Assembly (NCBI GenBank): GCA_050694175.1
Contig: JBOGXA010000011.1
Coordinates: 1 to 64,000, forward strand
DNA length: 64,000 bases
Source of the DNA: JBOGXA01 sp050694175
GTDB lineage: Bacteria > Actinomycetota > CADDZG01 > WHSQ01
Direction: 5' to 3'
Under the pieces are notes generated by a model. It was not told the DNA's origin. It saw nothing but the letters and a program-made list of their open reading frames with translations, and searched no databases. Shown here one piece after another: positions 16,341-25,280 of the stretch. A program made the translations under genes and the position numbers. How positions within the stretch are numbered: the first letter of the stretch is position 1; each line of letters opens with the position of its first letter.

Positions 16341-17754
16341 CGGCCCAGTACCCGCACATACCGTGGACCCCTCCTCCAGGAGGAGTCGACGACGAGCAGA
16401 TGTACACATCCTTTAGAGGAGTCGAATAGGGAACTAAGCGTGCGACCGGACGCGCGAAGTGCTGGCGAAGGTCCTGTGCCCCCCCGTTGATGTCGCCGCC
16501 CACATAGTTGGCGTTGTAGCGCTCAAAGTCCGCCGGGGCCATCTTGTTGCGCGCAATGATGCGGTCACGGAAGCCGGGCGCGAAGCGCTCGATCTGGCCC
16601 TCGATGGCATCGGTCATGTCGACGTCGGAACCGGACGGAACGTGGCAGTACGCCCACAGCGTGTGCTTTGCCTCGGGGGCACGGCTCGGATCGAAGAGCG
16701 TGTGCTGGGCCGCGATGACGAACGGGCGCTCCGGGTGTCGTCCGGCGATGACCTCAGCCTCGCCCGCCGCGATCTCTTCGAACGTTCCGCCCAGGTGAAG
16801 CGTGGCGGTGCGGCCACACTCCGGCGCCGACCACGGGACCGTGCCGTCGAGAGCAAAGTCGAGCTTGAATGTGCCGGGCCCGTACCGGAACCGCCGCAGC
16901 GCTTTCTTGTAGCGGTGAGGCAACTGCTCGCCGGCAATCCGCAACAAGGCCCTCGGTGTGACGTCGAAAACGACAGCGTGATCGGGTGGGAGCTCCGACA
17001 AAGAGGCGACCGTGTGATCGCACTCGATCTTTCCCCCCAGGCCCTCGAGATGCGCGACCAGGGCGTCGATGATCCGTTGGGCGCCGCCGGCGGGGAAGGG
17101 CCAGCCGACGGTGTGTGCGTACATCCCCTCCACGAGTGCGACCCCGCCCGTCATCGGGACATCGAGGCGGAGCATCGAGTGGGCCGCAAGGCCTGCGATC
17201 AGCGCGCGCGCGGGCACTCCGGAGAAGCGGCGGTTCAGACCTTCGGCCGAGCGGATCGCGCCCATCCCGAAGCGCGCCAACGCCACGGGATGGCGGGGGA
17301 TCCGGAGGGGCGCGAGGATCCCCCGGCCGATCTCGTCCACTCCCTTTGCCAACGGTGCCATCAGCCGCCGATAAGCGGGGCCGTCGTTCGCAAGAGCGGC
17401 CGCGGTGTCGTCGACCGACTTCTCGAGCACCGCGGCCCGCCCACCGTCGAGAGGGTGCACAAACGGTGTCGGCGGGTCCACCCACTCAAGTCCTAGCTCC
17501 GCGAGGGGGAGCGTCTTGAGGAATGGAGACCCGGCCGCGAGCGGGTGGATTGCCGAGCAGATGTCGTGGATGAAGCCGGGCTCTGTTAGCTCGGCCGATC
17601 TGCACCCACCACCAGGCGTCGCTCCCGCCTCGAGGACGGTGACCTGCACGCCTTGCTGTGCGAGCAGGATAGCGGCGGCGAGCCCGTTGGGCCCGGCGCC
17701 GACAACGACTGCTCCTTCAGCCACGGGGTATGCGGTCGGTAGCCATGCTTCCAT
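16312..17754 (-). CDS. FAD-dependent oxidoreductase, phytoene desaturase/PYROXD2-like
   Basis: 480 aa. The N-terminal Rossmann motif VVVGAGPNGLAAAILLAQQG is followed by LEAGATPGGGC, as in the CrtI/PYROXD2 branch of amine-oxidase-fold flavoproteins. The C-terminal FAD motif lies in VYICSSSTPPGGGVHGMCGYWAA. Bacterial members near PYROXD2 are usually annotated as NAD(P)/FAD-dependent oxidoreductases and their substrate is unknown. No other carotenoid gene is nearby, so carotenoid synthesis is not supported. It is divergent from yjbQ. Confidence 0.88.
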   Translation of the reverse strand: MEAWLPTAYPVAEGAVVVGAGPNGLAAAILLAQQGVQVTVLEAGATPGGGCRSAELTEPGFIHDICSAIHPLAAGSPFLKTLPLAELGLEWVDPPTPFVHPLDGGRAAVLEKSVDDTAAALANDGPAYRRLMAPLAKGVDEIGRGILAPLRIPRHPVALARFGMGAIRSAEGLNRRFSGVPARALIAGLAAHSMLRLDVPMTGGVALVEGMYAHTVGWPFPAGGAQRIIDALVAHLEGLGGKIECDHTVASLSELPPDHAVVFDVTPRALLRIAGEQLPHRYKKALRRFRYGPGTFKLDFALDGTVPWSAPECGRTATLHLGGTFEEIAAGEAEVIAGRHPERPFVIAAQHTLFDPSRAPEAKHTLWAYCHVPSGSDVDMTDAIEGQIERFAPGFRDRIIARNKMAPADFERYNANYVGGDINGGAQDLRQHFARPVARLVPYSTPLKDVYICSSSTPPGGGVHGMCGYWAARAALRRSF

Positions 17755-17852
17755 GATGACGGATCGGTGGGCGAAATTACCGACCTCCTCTCCGCAAAAT
17801 CTTCACAGGACGATGGCGCGATCTGGATGATCGATCCGTACGCTGATTTCTC

Positions 17853-18299
17853 ATGAAGCTGACTACGACTGAGATTGTGGCGCACGCCGATCGCAGGGGA
17901 TCGTTTGTCGACATCACCGACGACCTGCGCCGTGCGATCAAGGACTCTGGCGTGATCGACGGAACGGCCCTGGTCTTCTGTAGCCACACGACCTGCTCGT
18001 TGATCGTGAACGAGTGGGAGGACGGTGTTCTCGAGGACCTCACGAGCCGGTTGGACCGGCTCGTGCCCCGCGACCACTACTACGCCCACGACGACATGTC
18101 GCGCCGCACGCAGAACCTCCAGGCGGAGGAGCGGAGCAACGGACGGGCCCACGTGGTGCAGATAATCATGGGTGGGACGTCACAGGTGATCCCGGTGTCG
18201 GGCGGCGAGCCGTTGCTGGGCACGTGGCAGCGCCTGTTTCTGGCCGAGCTGGACGAGCCTAAGCCCCGCCGGATCTTCTTCCAGGTGTCGGGTCCGTAA
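17853..18299 (+). CDS. YjbQ family (UPF0047) protein
   Basis: 148 aa, full length for UPF0047. Diagnostic blocks: FCSHTTCSLIVNEWEDGVLEDL, HYYAHDDMSRR, GRAHVVQIIMGGTSQVIPVSGG, LGTWQRLFLAELDEPKPRRIFFQV. The conserved histidines and acidic residues bind metal. Some members have weak thiamine-phosphate synthase activity, but the true role is unsettled. Cytosolic. It stands alone between a divergent flavoprotein and the sigma-like gene. Confidence 0.92.
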   Translation: MKLTTTEIVAHADRRGSFVDITDDLRRAIKDSGVIDGTALVFCSHTTCSLIVNEWEDGVLEDLTSRLDRLVPRDHYYAHDDMSRRTQNLQAEERSNGRAHVVQIIMGGTSQVIPVSGGEPLLGTWQRLFLAELDEPKPRRIFFQVSGP

Positions 18300-18360
18300 G
18301 CCGACCGCTGTCGGACAATAGAGGTGCGCGCGGGCGAGTGGGGTACCCGGCACATCGGAG

Positions 18361-19512
18361 ATGCGTGTGGAGGTCGGCGGTTCTGCCGTCAGCGGGTTCT
18401 GTGCGGTTTGGTCGCCGCGCGCCGCGACCCTCGCCTTCGCCCTGACCGGCGATGGTGAAAGGGCGCGCAGGATCGCCGGGCGAGCCGTCGTCCGTGCGGT
18501 TGCGCACTGGCGGGATATTCGCAACCCTTACGCCCTCGAGGCGTGGTTCAACAAGACGGTCGTCGCGATGTCGTTGCGCGCGCACATCTTCGATGCGGTC
18601 ATGCGGCGCTCCCGGCCTCCCGACCGGCCAGATGGACTGGACGATTCGAGTCGTCGCCTGTGGGACGCGCTCCATCGCTTGCGGTTCAAGACCCGGGCCG
18701 CCCTCGTGCTGGTCCATTTCATCGGGCTCAACGAGAGCCAGGCGGCCGACTCGCTGGGCACATCGGTCGCAGGTGTGCGCTCGCTCGTTTCACACGGCAT
18801 CGAGGCGTGGCGCCCGGGAGAGGGCCCGGAGGTCGTCGGGGCCGAACTCAGAAACGCGCTGGCCGCCATTGTCGAGCGAGGCGTAACGGCTCGGGCGGAC
18901 CTTGAGCCTTCACCTCGGAGGGTGGGTGCGGCGCGCATGATCGGCGCGCTCGAGGCGATCGTTCTCGTCGCCGGAGTCGCCGGTGGGGGCTATCTCGCGG
19001 CCACCGCCCTCACGCGTGAGCGACCCGAATCGGACAGAGGTCGGGATGTCGTGGAACTCGACGATCGCGACCGCGGCGCTCCGCCCGTGCAGGTCGGCGC
19101 TCCCGCCTGGTGCCCCGAGCATGGCGGCATGCAACCGCTTCCTGATGAGACCGTCGATGGACGCACCGGGACCGGCCAGACGTTTGTGGTGGCACTCACC
19201 AAGCGCTACGCGGACGGATTCAAACGCTACACGGACAGCGTGATGATTCGCATCGATGGGTCACGGGGCCCGCACCCGTCGAGGTGGCCCCGCCTGCCCG
19301 AGGTGTCCAGCCTGCGGATCGTCCATCAAGGGCCCGGTGGAGGAGACTTTGCTCTGCGCGACGCGTGCGGGGCGTTGGTCGCACGCCGGTCGTGGATCAT
19401 CGTCTACGAGAACCTCTCCGAGCCCGAGCCCGACCAGCTCGCGATCTATCTGTTGCGACGCGCCGGCGAATGGAAGGTGTGGGGGACCTACGAGCCGGCA
19501 CTCATTCTGTGA
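18361..19512 (+). CDS. sigma-70-like (ECF/SigE-type) protein fused to a membrane anchor and external domain
   Basis: 383 aa. Residues about 10-75 resemble ECF region 2 of the SigE type (RIAGRAVVRAVAHWRDIRNPYALEAWFNKTVV, compare DAVQDALVRAW...PEAWLRR), but the acidic core-binding patch is lost. Residues about 98-150 form region 4 with a helix-turn-helix (ALVLVHFIGLNESQAADSLGTSVAGVRSLVSHGIEAW). A single membrane helix lies at about 194-217 (starting MIGALEAIVLVAGVAGGGYL), followed by about 165 extracytoplasmic residues with no recognised domain. This is a one-protein membrane-tethered regulator rather than a sigma/anti-sigma pair; no anti-sigma gene is adjacent. Start ATG at 18361. Confidence 0.7.
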   Translation: MRVEVGGSAVSGFCAVWSPRAATLAFALTGDGERARRIAGRAVVRAVAHWRDIRNPYALEAWFNKTVVAMSLRAHIFDAVMRRSRPPDRPDGLDDSSRRLWDALHRLRFKTRAALVLVHFIGLNESQAADSLGTSVAGVRSLVSHGIEAWRPGEGPEVVGAELRNALAAIVERGVTARADLEPSPRRVGAARMIGALEAIVLVAGVAGGGYLAATALTRERPESDRGRDVVELDDRDRGAPPVQVGAPAWCPEHGGMQPLPDETVDGRTGTGQTFVVALTKRYADGFKRYTDSVMIRIDGSRGPHPSRWPRLPEVSSLRIVHQGPGGGDFALRDACGALVARRSWIIVYENLSEPEPDQLAIYLLRRAGEWKVWGTYEPALIL

Positions 19513-19554
19513 CGTGTAGACAGGGTTGCCGGGAGTGCTGGGTTTATGCTGTGA

Positions 19555-21426
19555 GTCACTCGACAGGCCTGGGGGATATCCATTTCATCGTTAGACGATC
19601 GGACCATCAGCCGCCGCAGGTTCCTCGAGCTTGCCGGAGCGACCGGTGTTTCTTACGCGTTCGCACGGGGAGCTCCCGCACTGGGCCGTGGCCTCGCGAG
19701 GTGGAGCAACCCCGCCACCTGGGGCGGGCGCGTGCCGGGACGAAGAGACGTCGCCGTCATCGACAGGCCCGTGCTCCTGGACGTGAACGCGCGGGTTGCA
19801 TCGGTCGTGATCCGGAATTCGGGCCGCCTGATCTTTACCCGCGGGGCCAGCCGCAAGCTGACCTCCACGGGGAACATCGTGGTCGAAGGCCGGTTGGAAA
19901 TGCGGCCGCGCCGGGCGGGCGTCGTACATCAGATCGTGTTCGCCGACGTCAGGGAGTCTCGCTTCGTCGGTGGCGGGCACAGGGTTCTGAAGTCGGACGT
20001 AGGGCTGTGGATCATGCACCATGGGGTGGTCGACATCGCCGGGACGCCGAAAGAGCTGTGGGCCCGGACGACTGGGGACGTTGCGGCCGGTGCCGCGTCA
20101 ATCGATCTCGATCGCGATCCAATCGGGTGGAGGGTCGGCGACGAGGTCGTGATCACGCCATCGCGTGCGCCGACTGGGGATCACTACGACGAGTTCGATC
20201 GGCGGCGCGTCGCGGGCGTTACCGGCCGCACCGTCACACTCGACGCGCCGGCCTCGTTCGAACATCCGAGTGTCTCCATCGACGGATCGCTGTACACGGC
20301 GGAGGTCCTCAACCTGACCCGCAACGTCAAGATCGGCGGCACGCCCGGGGGCCGGGCTCACGTTTTCATTCATTCCGCACACGCCCAGAAGTTCAAGTAC
20401 GCGACGCTGCGCCATGTGGGCCCCCGCGAGGGTCGAGGATCGCCGAGCGCCGAGGTGCTGGGGCGCTACGGGTTGCACTTCCATCATGCGTATTCGGGAT
20501 CCCGCGGCAGCCTGGTCGAGGGGGTGGTCGTGAGGGACTGCGGCAACCATTCCTTCGTCCCGCACACGAGCCACGGCGTCAGGTTCAGGGGATGTATCGC
20601 GTACGACGTGCTCGAGAGCCCGTTCTGGTGGGACGAGGGCGACCGCACAGACGACACATTGTGGGAGCGGTGCGTGGCGGCCCGGGTCGACACCGAGAAC
20701 GATGCTAATCAGCTCGCGCTCAGCGGTTTCTTCTTGGGAAGGGGAACCGGCAACACCGTGCGCGGGTCGGTGGCGACGGGGATCCGTGGCACGAGGACCG
20801 CGGCGGGGTACACGTGGCCGCCGGAGCCCATCAACGGGGTCTGGAACTTCGAGGACTGCATCGCCCACAACAACAAACAGAACGGCATCTTTGTCTGGCA
20901 GCTCAACGGCGATCCGAACGTCGTCAGTCGCTTTACCGGCTACTACAACGGCGGGCACGGTATTCAGCACGGGTCGTTCGAGAATTCGTTCGATTACGTC
21001 GACGGCCGTCTGTTCGGTAACGCTCTGCCCCAGCTGGCCTTGCATGCCAATTCGCATGCGGGTGGCGGCACGGGTCTGCGATTCAGGAACATGTTGTTCG
21101 ATGCGGCCGGCGGTTCACACTCCGTGGAGATCAAGGGTCACCTGATCGACCCGCAGGAGCCGGTGCAGTTCCTCGAGTGCAGGCTCGCGGGGGCCGCAAC
21201 CGCCGCCATCCTCCTGCGAGAGACGGGGAACTTCCCGAGCCTTCAGGACTTCGTGCGTTGTGGCGTGGGCGACGGCCTGCGGGATCTCGATCCGGCCGAC
21301 TTCGAGCTGCTACTGATGAGGGCGGACGGGAAGATCCGCGTGCAGGAGCAGGACGACGCATCCGCCTATCAAATCGATCACACCGGTCAGGTCACACCCA
21401 TCCCCCCGTTCGCGACACCCGACTGA
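19555..21426 (+). CDS. Tat-exported G8-domain protein with right-handed beta-helix; start codon unresolved
   Basis: The open frame runs from after an in-frame stop (19552-19554) to 21426. It encodes a Tat signal (TISRRRFLELAGATGVSYAF, about 19609-19668), then a G8 domain beginning WSNPATWGGRVPGRRDVAVI, then a long parallel beta-helix region. G8 plus beta-helix is the core of CEMIP/TMEM2 and polycystin-related proteins; bacterial members may act on polysaccharides. The first usual start codon in frame (GTG 19732) lies inside the G8 domain and would delete the Tat signal. A GTG at 19551 is one base out of frame, so either a frameshift lies between about 19555 and 19610 or a rare start is used. 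Confidence 0.8.
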   Translation, partial: VTRQAWGISISSLDDRTISRRRFLELAGATGVSYAFARGAPALGRGLARWSNPATWGGRVPGRRDVAVIDRPVLLDVNARVASVVIRNSGRLIFTRGASRKLTSTGNIVVEGRLEMRPRRAGVVHQIVFADVRESRFVGGGHRVLKSDVGLWIMHHGVVDIAGTPKELWARTTGDVAAGAASIDLDRDPIGWRVGDEVVITPSRAPTGDHYDEFDRRRVAGVTGRTVTLDAPASFEHPSVSIDGSLYTAEVLNLTRNVKIGGTPGGRAHVFIHSAHAQKFKYATLRHVGPREGRGSPSAEVLGRYGLHFHHAYSGSRGSLVEGVVVRDCGNHSFVPHTSHGVRFRGCIAYDVLESPFWWDEGDRTDDTLWERCVAARVDTENDANQLALSGFFLGRGTGNTVRGSVATGIRGTRTAAGYTWPPEPINGVWNFEDCIAHNNKQNGIFVWQLNGDPNVVSRFTGYYNGGHGIQHGSFENSFDYVDGRLFGNALPQLALHANSHAGGGTGLRFRNMLFDAAGGSHSVEIKGHLIDPQEPVQFLECRLAGAATAAILLRETGNFPSLQDFVRCGVGDGLRDLDPADFELLLMRADGKIRVQEQDDASAYQIDHTGQVTPIPPFATPD

Positions 21427-21427
21427 G

Positions 21428-21823
21428 GTGGCGGGCGCGGAGTTCGTTCCTCCGGAGTACGCCGACTTGCTCGACGCAATCGCATTGGCACACGCCGCGA
21501 CCATCGGCCCCGGCGGAGCGCCGCAGACACAGCCGGTCTGGTTTCGGTGGGATGGCACGCACCTTCTATTCAGTCACACCAAGACGCGTCAGAAGTTCAG
21601 GAACTTGCAGCGCGACCCCCGCATCTCGTTGTCGATCGTCGACCCCGACGATCCGTATCGTTACATCGAGGTACGGGGGACGGTTGAGATCGAAGAAGAT
21701 CCCGAGGGTCGCCTCATCGACGAGCTGTCCCAGCGCTACAAGAACGAACCGTGGAAGCACCGCCCCGGCGAGGAGCGCGTGATCATCAGGGTGTCGCCGG
21801 CGCGGATCCGCGGCTGGGGCTAG
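21428..21823 (+). CDS. PPOX-class F420-dependent oxidoreductase
   Basis: 131 aa from a GTG one base after the G8 gene's stop. Split-barrel marks of the short F420 PPOX class: AHAATIGPGGAPQTQPVWFRWDG, LLFSHTKTRQKFRNLQRDPRISLSIVDPDDPYRYIEVRGTVE. In this class F420 rather than FMN is the usual cofactor. The product class is common in actinobacteria, and substrates are mostly unknown. It is coupled to the ACT gene that starts five bases after its stop. Confidence 0.88.
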   Translation: MAGAEFVPPEYADLLDAIALAHAATIGPGGAPQTQPVWFRWDGTHLLFSHTKTRQKFRNLQRDPRISLSIVDPDDPYRYIEVRGTVEIEEDPEGRLIDELSQRYKNEPWKHRPGEERVIIRVSPARIRGWG

Positions 21824-21828
21824 GACTC

Positions 21829-22359
21829 GTGACCGGCGGGCTTGTCGCAGTCACCGCCATTGGTATCGATCGCCCCGGCATCGTCGCCGGGGTCACGGAG
21901 ATTCTCTACGACGCCGGCTGCAACCTCGAGGACGCGACCTCGACGATCCTGCGCGGCCACTTCTCTATGGTTCTCATCGCCTCCACGCCCGAAGGTCTCG
22001 AGCCCGGGACGCTGGAGGAGCGTCTCGGGGACGTGGCTCGCCGGCTGGAGCTCGTGGTCACGGTGCGACCGGTAACCGAAACGCACGCGGGCGCGATCGC
22101 CCCGACCCACATGCTGTCGGTCTACGGGTCGGATCGACCGGGTCTCGTGTATCGGGTCGCGGACTTCGTGGCCCGAGCGGGTGGCAACATCACCGACCTC
22201 GAGTCACGGGTGATCGGATCGGAGGACTCGCCCGTGTACGCGCTCATGCTCGAGATCGCGTTGCCCGGCGATGCGGACCTGGCGTCCGAGCTCGCCCGGC
22301 TCAAGGGTGAGCTGGGCGTGGACGTGAGCCTCCACCGCCTCGACGCGGACGTTCTCTAG
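21829..22359 (+). CDS. two-ACT-domain regulatory protein, GcvR-like
   Basis: About 176 aa from the GTG at 21829, which sits five bases after the preceding stop; an upstream in-frame start at 21751 would overlap that gene. Two ACT domains are plain: VTAIGIDRPGIVAGVTEILYDAGCNLEDATSTIL (about 5-40) and LSVYGSDRPGLVYRVADFVARAGGNITDLESRVI (about 93-126). This is the GcvR/ACT-only layout, which senses an amino acid (often glycine or serine) and controls a partner regulator. No glycine-cleavage genes are in the window. It lies in a run with the PPOX and deformylase genes. Confidence 0.85.
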   Translation: MTGGLVAVTAIGIDRPGIVAGVTEILYDAGCNLEDATSTILRGHFSMVLIASTPEGLEPGTLEERLGDVARRLELVVTVRPVTETHAGAIAPTHMLSVYGSDRPGLVYRVADFVARAGGNITDLESRVIGSEDSPVYALMLEIALPGDADLASELARLKGELGVDVSLHRLDADVL

Positions 22360-22366
22360 CAACGAG

Positions 22367-22873
22367 GTGGCGGTTCGGCCGGTTCTTCGCATCCCGCACC
22401 CGGGCCTCAAGGCGGCGGCCCCGGCGGGGAGCAGTGCGAGCGAGGGCGCCCTCGCAACCGACCTCGTGGACACCATGCGCGCCTCACCCGCTTGCGTCGG
22501 CCTCGCCGCTCCCCAGATCGGAGTGGCCCGACGGGCCTTCGTGGTCGACGTCACCGGCCATCCCAAGGCAACCGCCTGCCACGGCCTCATCGTGGTGTTC
22601 GAGCCCGTGGCAATCACAGCCGCCGGGCGCGCGATCGGGCGCGAGGGGTGCCTGAGCGTGCCCGACTTCACCGCCGACGTCGCCCGGGCGACCCAGATCG
22701 TTGTCCGGGGGCTGGGGGTGGCCGGGGAGGAGGTGGTCGTGGCTGCCGAGGGATTCGAGGCCCGGGCCCTCCAGCACGAGATCGATCACCTCGATGGGCT
22801 CCTCATCCTCGATCGGGTGGCCTCGCTGGCCACGGACGTCTTCCGGCGCCGGATCTATGGATCGAGGTCGTAG
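22367..22873 (+). CDS. def: peptide deformylase
   Basis: 168 aa from a GTG at 22367, seven bases after the ACT gene. All three deformylase motifs are present: VGLAAPQIG (motif I), REGCLSVP with the metal-ligand Cys (motif II) and LQHEIDHLDG with the HExxH metal site and catalytic Glu (motif III, about residues 137-145). It removes the formyl group from nascent N-termini. Actinobacteria often have several deformylases, so this need not be the main one. Confidence 0.95.
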   Translation: MAVRPVLRIPHPGLKAAAPAGSSASEGALATDLVDTMRASPACVGLAAPQIGVARRAFVVDVTGHPKATACHGLIVVFEPVAITAAGRAIGREGCLSVPDFTADVARATQIVVRGLGVAGEEVVVAAEGFEARALQHEIDHLDGLLILDRVASLATDVFRRRIYGSRS

Positions 22874-22955
22874 ACCTGCACCAAGAAAAGCTAGGGGAAA
22901 GCATGTTGGGCGAGAAGAGGTAGGCGGTTTTGGGCCGATTTGGAGGCATCGCGTG

Positions 22956-22984
22956 TTGACTTCCTCCCTACTTCTTAATTAGAT
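22956..22984 (+). promoter_or_regulatory. promoter of the first LVIVD-PA gene
   Basis: TTGACT (22956-22961), 17 bases, then TTAGAT (22979-22984). The paralogous gene downstream has TTGACT, 17 bases, TTGAAT in the matching place, which supports both. The surrounding 22940-22990 stretch is AT-rich for this genome. Confidence 0.6.
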
Positions 22985-23043
22985 TTCTTTGCCAGTTGAA
23001 GCCTGCCTCCGGCTCGGGGGCTCTAGACCAATGGGGGTACTGC

Positions 23044-24990
23044 TTGAACAAGAAACTATTCGCTGTGTTTGCCGCGGTTGGGCTGCTTGTAGCCACCGCG
23101 GGTTTTGCATCTGGAGCTCAGAAACACAAGGCGCCTAGGGGCAAGAAAGGCCTACCGGCGGCCTCGGCCCTGAAGATGAGCCAGCCGCCCATCGGCGACG
23201 ATCAGCACGGGGGCCCGGACGGGCACCTCCCCGGCTTGATCCGAAACGTCAAGCTCGTGAGCCGGCTGCGCCTGACCGACACTCAGAGCGGTGTCGCCGA
23301 CGTGCACTACTACAAGGGCCATGCCTACGTGGCGAAATGGGCGCCCGAGTGCCCGAACGGCGGCGTCGACATCGTCAACGTGCGCAACCCGAGCAGGCCC
23401 CGCAAAGTCGGCTTCCTGCCGGCAGGCCCGGACGACTACGTGGGCGAGGGTGTCCACGCGATCCACATCAAGAACCGCACGTTCGAGGGCGACGTCCTGT
23501 TGGTTAACCACGAGGCGTGCGGCGCCAATTTCCAAGAGGGCATCTCGCTGTGGGACATCACGGATCCTCGCAATCCGTTCCCGCTTGCGCTTCACACCGG
23601 CGACTTCGACGGAGGACTAGACCCGGAAGGCGCGAACTCCGTCCACAGCGTCATGGGTTTCACCCAGAACAAGCAGCGCAAAGCGTACGCGGTGCTGGTC
23701 GACAACGAAGAGCAAGGTTCGTTCGATGTCGACATCATGGACATCAGCAACCCCGGACGCCCCGTGATGATCCGCGAGACCGGCCAGCCGGACTGGCCGG
23801 GCCTGAACGTTGACGGCAACGGGCAGAACTCGTTCCACCACGACATGTGGTTCAAGCGCATCGGGGGGCACGACATCCTGGGCGTCAACTACTGGGACGG
23901 CGGTTTTGTGTTCCTGAATGTCGACGACCCGGCCAACCCTGTGTTCATGCGCGACACGGACTACCCGGAGCAGGACATCCTTGGCTTCAGCCCGCCCGAG
24001 GGCAACGGCCACCAGGGTGAGTGGAGCAGGGACGGCAAGTACTGGCTCGGCGGTGACGAGGACTTCTCGCCGTTCCGTTCAAAGTTCGAGATCCTGACGG
24101 GACCGAACGCGGGCGAGTACCCCGGCGCAGAGTTCGGCTGGACGATTCCGATCGCCCTGAACTTCGAAGACGACAAGGCCGAGGGCACGACCGTCTACGG
24201 CGGCACCGCGTGTCCCACGGACGTCAACGGCAACGGGACGCCGGACAGTGAAGAAGTTCCGGACGCAAGCGACTACGACGCCGAGTACTCGCCTGGCGAG
24301 GAGCGCATCCTCATGGTCGTCCGCGGCGTCTGCTTCTTCTCGGAGAAGGTCGAGTCGGGCCAGAACAAGGGCTGGGACATGGTTATCGTCGCTAACCACC
24401 ACGCCGGTTCAAGCCACGGTGAGTTCCCCGATGCGTACATCTGCGGGAGCCAGGGGCACAACTTCGATGTCCAGGTCTCAGGTGGGTGCACCGGTCACCG
24501 CGCGTTGCACACCGTGTTCAACGACCCTGCGGAGTACGATCCCGAGGGAGCCCCGGGCTACCCGGGCCAGGACCTAAACGACAACATCGGTGATGTTGGC
24601 GAGGACATTCGTCTGACGTCGCAGTTCGACGGTTGGGGTTACCTCAACCTCTACAACTACCGGACGAACACCTTCATCGACGAGTACGCACCGCCGCCGA
24701 CGATTGCCCGCGACAAGGCTTTCGGCTTCGGCATCATGTCGATGCACGAGATCGAGACGGACCGTCGCATGAGCCACTCGGATCTCGGCTACATCTCCTG
24801 GTACGGAGTCGGCATGAAGATCGTGAAGTGGAACGACAACGGAATCAGGAGCCTGGGTACCTACAGGCACGCGGCCGGCAACGACTTCTGGGGCGTGAGC
24901 CTTCAGAAGCGCGGCAAGCGCCGTCCGCTGATCTACGCGTCCGACCGCGACAGCGGGCTGTGGGTCTTCAAGTACACGGGCCGCCAGTAG
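23044..24990 (+). CDS. secreted LVIVD-repeat protein with inserted PA domain, paralogue 1
   Basis: 648 aa from a TTG at 23044 preceded by GGGGGTA; this start aligns with the paralogue's GTG start (NKKLFAVFAAVGLL against NRRLLAVLAALGLV), whereas the frame start at 22996 adds unrelated residues. Signal peptide 1-25 (ends GFASGAQ). LVIVD propeller blades include GGVDIVNVRNPSRPRKVGFL, GISLWDITDPRNPFPLALH, DVDIMDISNPGRPVMI and GGFVFLNVDDPANPVFM. Residues about 400-500 form a protease-associated (PA) domain (MVVRGVCFFSEKV...GWDMVIVANHHAG...AYICGSQGH). The propeller then resumes to GLWVFKYTGRQ. It is extracellular. Ligand-binding or enzyme-docking is inference. Confidence 0.85.
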   Translation: MNKKLFAVFAAVGLLVATAGFASGAQKHKAPRGKKGLPAASALKMSQPPIGDDQHGGPDGHLPGLIRNVKLVSRLRLTDTQSGVADVHYYKGHAYVAKWAPECPNGGVDIVNVRNPSRPRKVGFLPAGPDDYVGEGVHAIHIKNRTFEGDVLLVNHEACGANFQEGISLWDITDPRNPFPLALHTGDFDGGLDPEGANSVHSVMGFTQNKQRKAYAVLVDNEEQGSFDVDIMDISNPGRPVMIRETGQPDWPGLNVDGNGQNSFHHDMWFKRIGGHDILGVNYWDGGFVFLNVDDPANPVFMRDTDYPEQDILGFSPPEGNGHQGEWSRDGKYWLGGDEDFSPFRSKFEILTGPNAGEYPGAEFGWTIPIALNFEDDKAEGTTVYGGTACPTDVNGNGTPDSEEVPDASDYDAEYSPGEERILMVVRGVCFFSEKVESGQNKGWDMVIVANHHAGSSHGEFPDAYICGSQGHNFDVQVSGGCTGHRALHTVFNDPAEYDPEGAPGYPGQDLNDNIGDVGEDIRLTSQFDGWGYLNLYNYRTNTFIDEYAPPPTIARDKAFGFGIMSMHEIETDRRMSHSDLGYISWYGVGMKIVKWNDNGIRSLGTYRHAAGNDFWGVSLQKRGKRRPLIYASDRDSGLWVFKYTGRQ

Positions 24991-25016
24991 GGCCCTGCAG
25001 TTAGCTTGTGTTGTTC

Positions 25017-25044
25017 TTCGGCCCCCGGGAAACCGGGGGCCGAA
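25017..25044 (+). terminator. intrinsic terminator of LVIVD-PA paralogue 1
   Basis: TTCGGCCCCCGG (25017-25028), loop GAAA, CCGGGGGCCGAA (25033-25044), then GGCTTTCT. It is a perfect 12-bp stem with a GNRA-like loop, 26 bases after the stop. The second paralogue carries nearly the same terminator. Confidence 0.85.
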
Positions 25045-25078
25045 GGCTTTCTGGGGGTCCCGCCGCGAGCGCGGCTCT

Positions 25079-25129
25079 CATCGAGCGTGAGTTACGGGGT
25101 CGTCTGCAGCCTCAAATGCACAGTCGATG
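25079..25129. repeat. palindromic intergenic element, copy C
   Basis: It starts CATCGAGCGTGAGTTACG and ends GCACAGTCGATG, a degraded 51-base member of the palindrome family. It lies after the terminator of paralogue 1, in the same relative place as copy D after paralogue 2. The rest of the 25045-25203 stretch shows no gene. Confidence 0.45.
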
Positions 25130-25203
25130 CGCCGGGTGACGACCAGATGATCCAAGCAAGCCAGTTAACCTGGGGCCGAGGACTAATCGGTTCTAAAACC
25201 CCG

Positions 25204-25232
25204 TTGACTTGGCGGCTCGGCCCTCATTGAAT
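25204..25232 (+). promoter_or_regulatory. promoter of the second LVIVD-PA gene
   Basis: TTGACT (25204-25209), 17 bases, TTGAAT (25227-25232), 48 bases before the GTG start. It matches the promoter layout of the first paralogue. Confidence 0.6.
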
Positions 25233-25280
25233 CGTTAGTAGAGGGCCCCGCCCGGGAGCTCGCGACCATGGGGGGTAGGC

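Noticed and set aside
19732..21426. GTG 19732 as the true start of the G8 gene
   Set aside because: It would cut off the first strand of the G8 domain (WSNPATWGGRVPG) and the Tat signal that is encoded in the same frame upstream.
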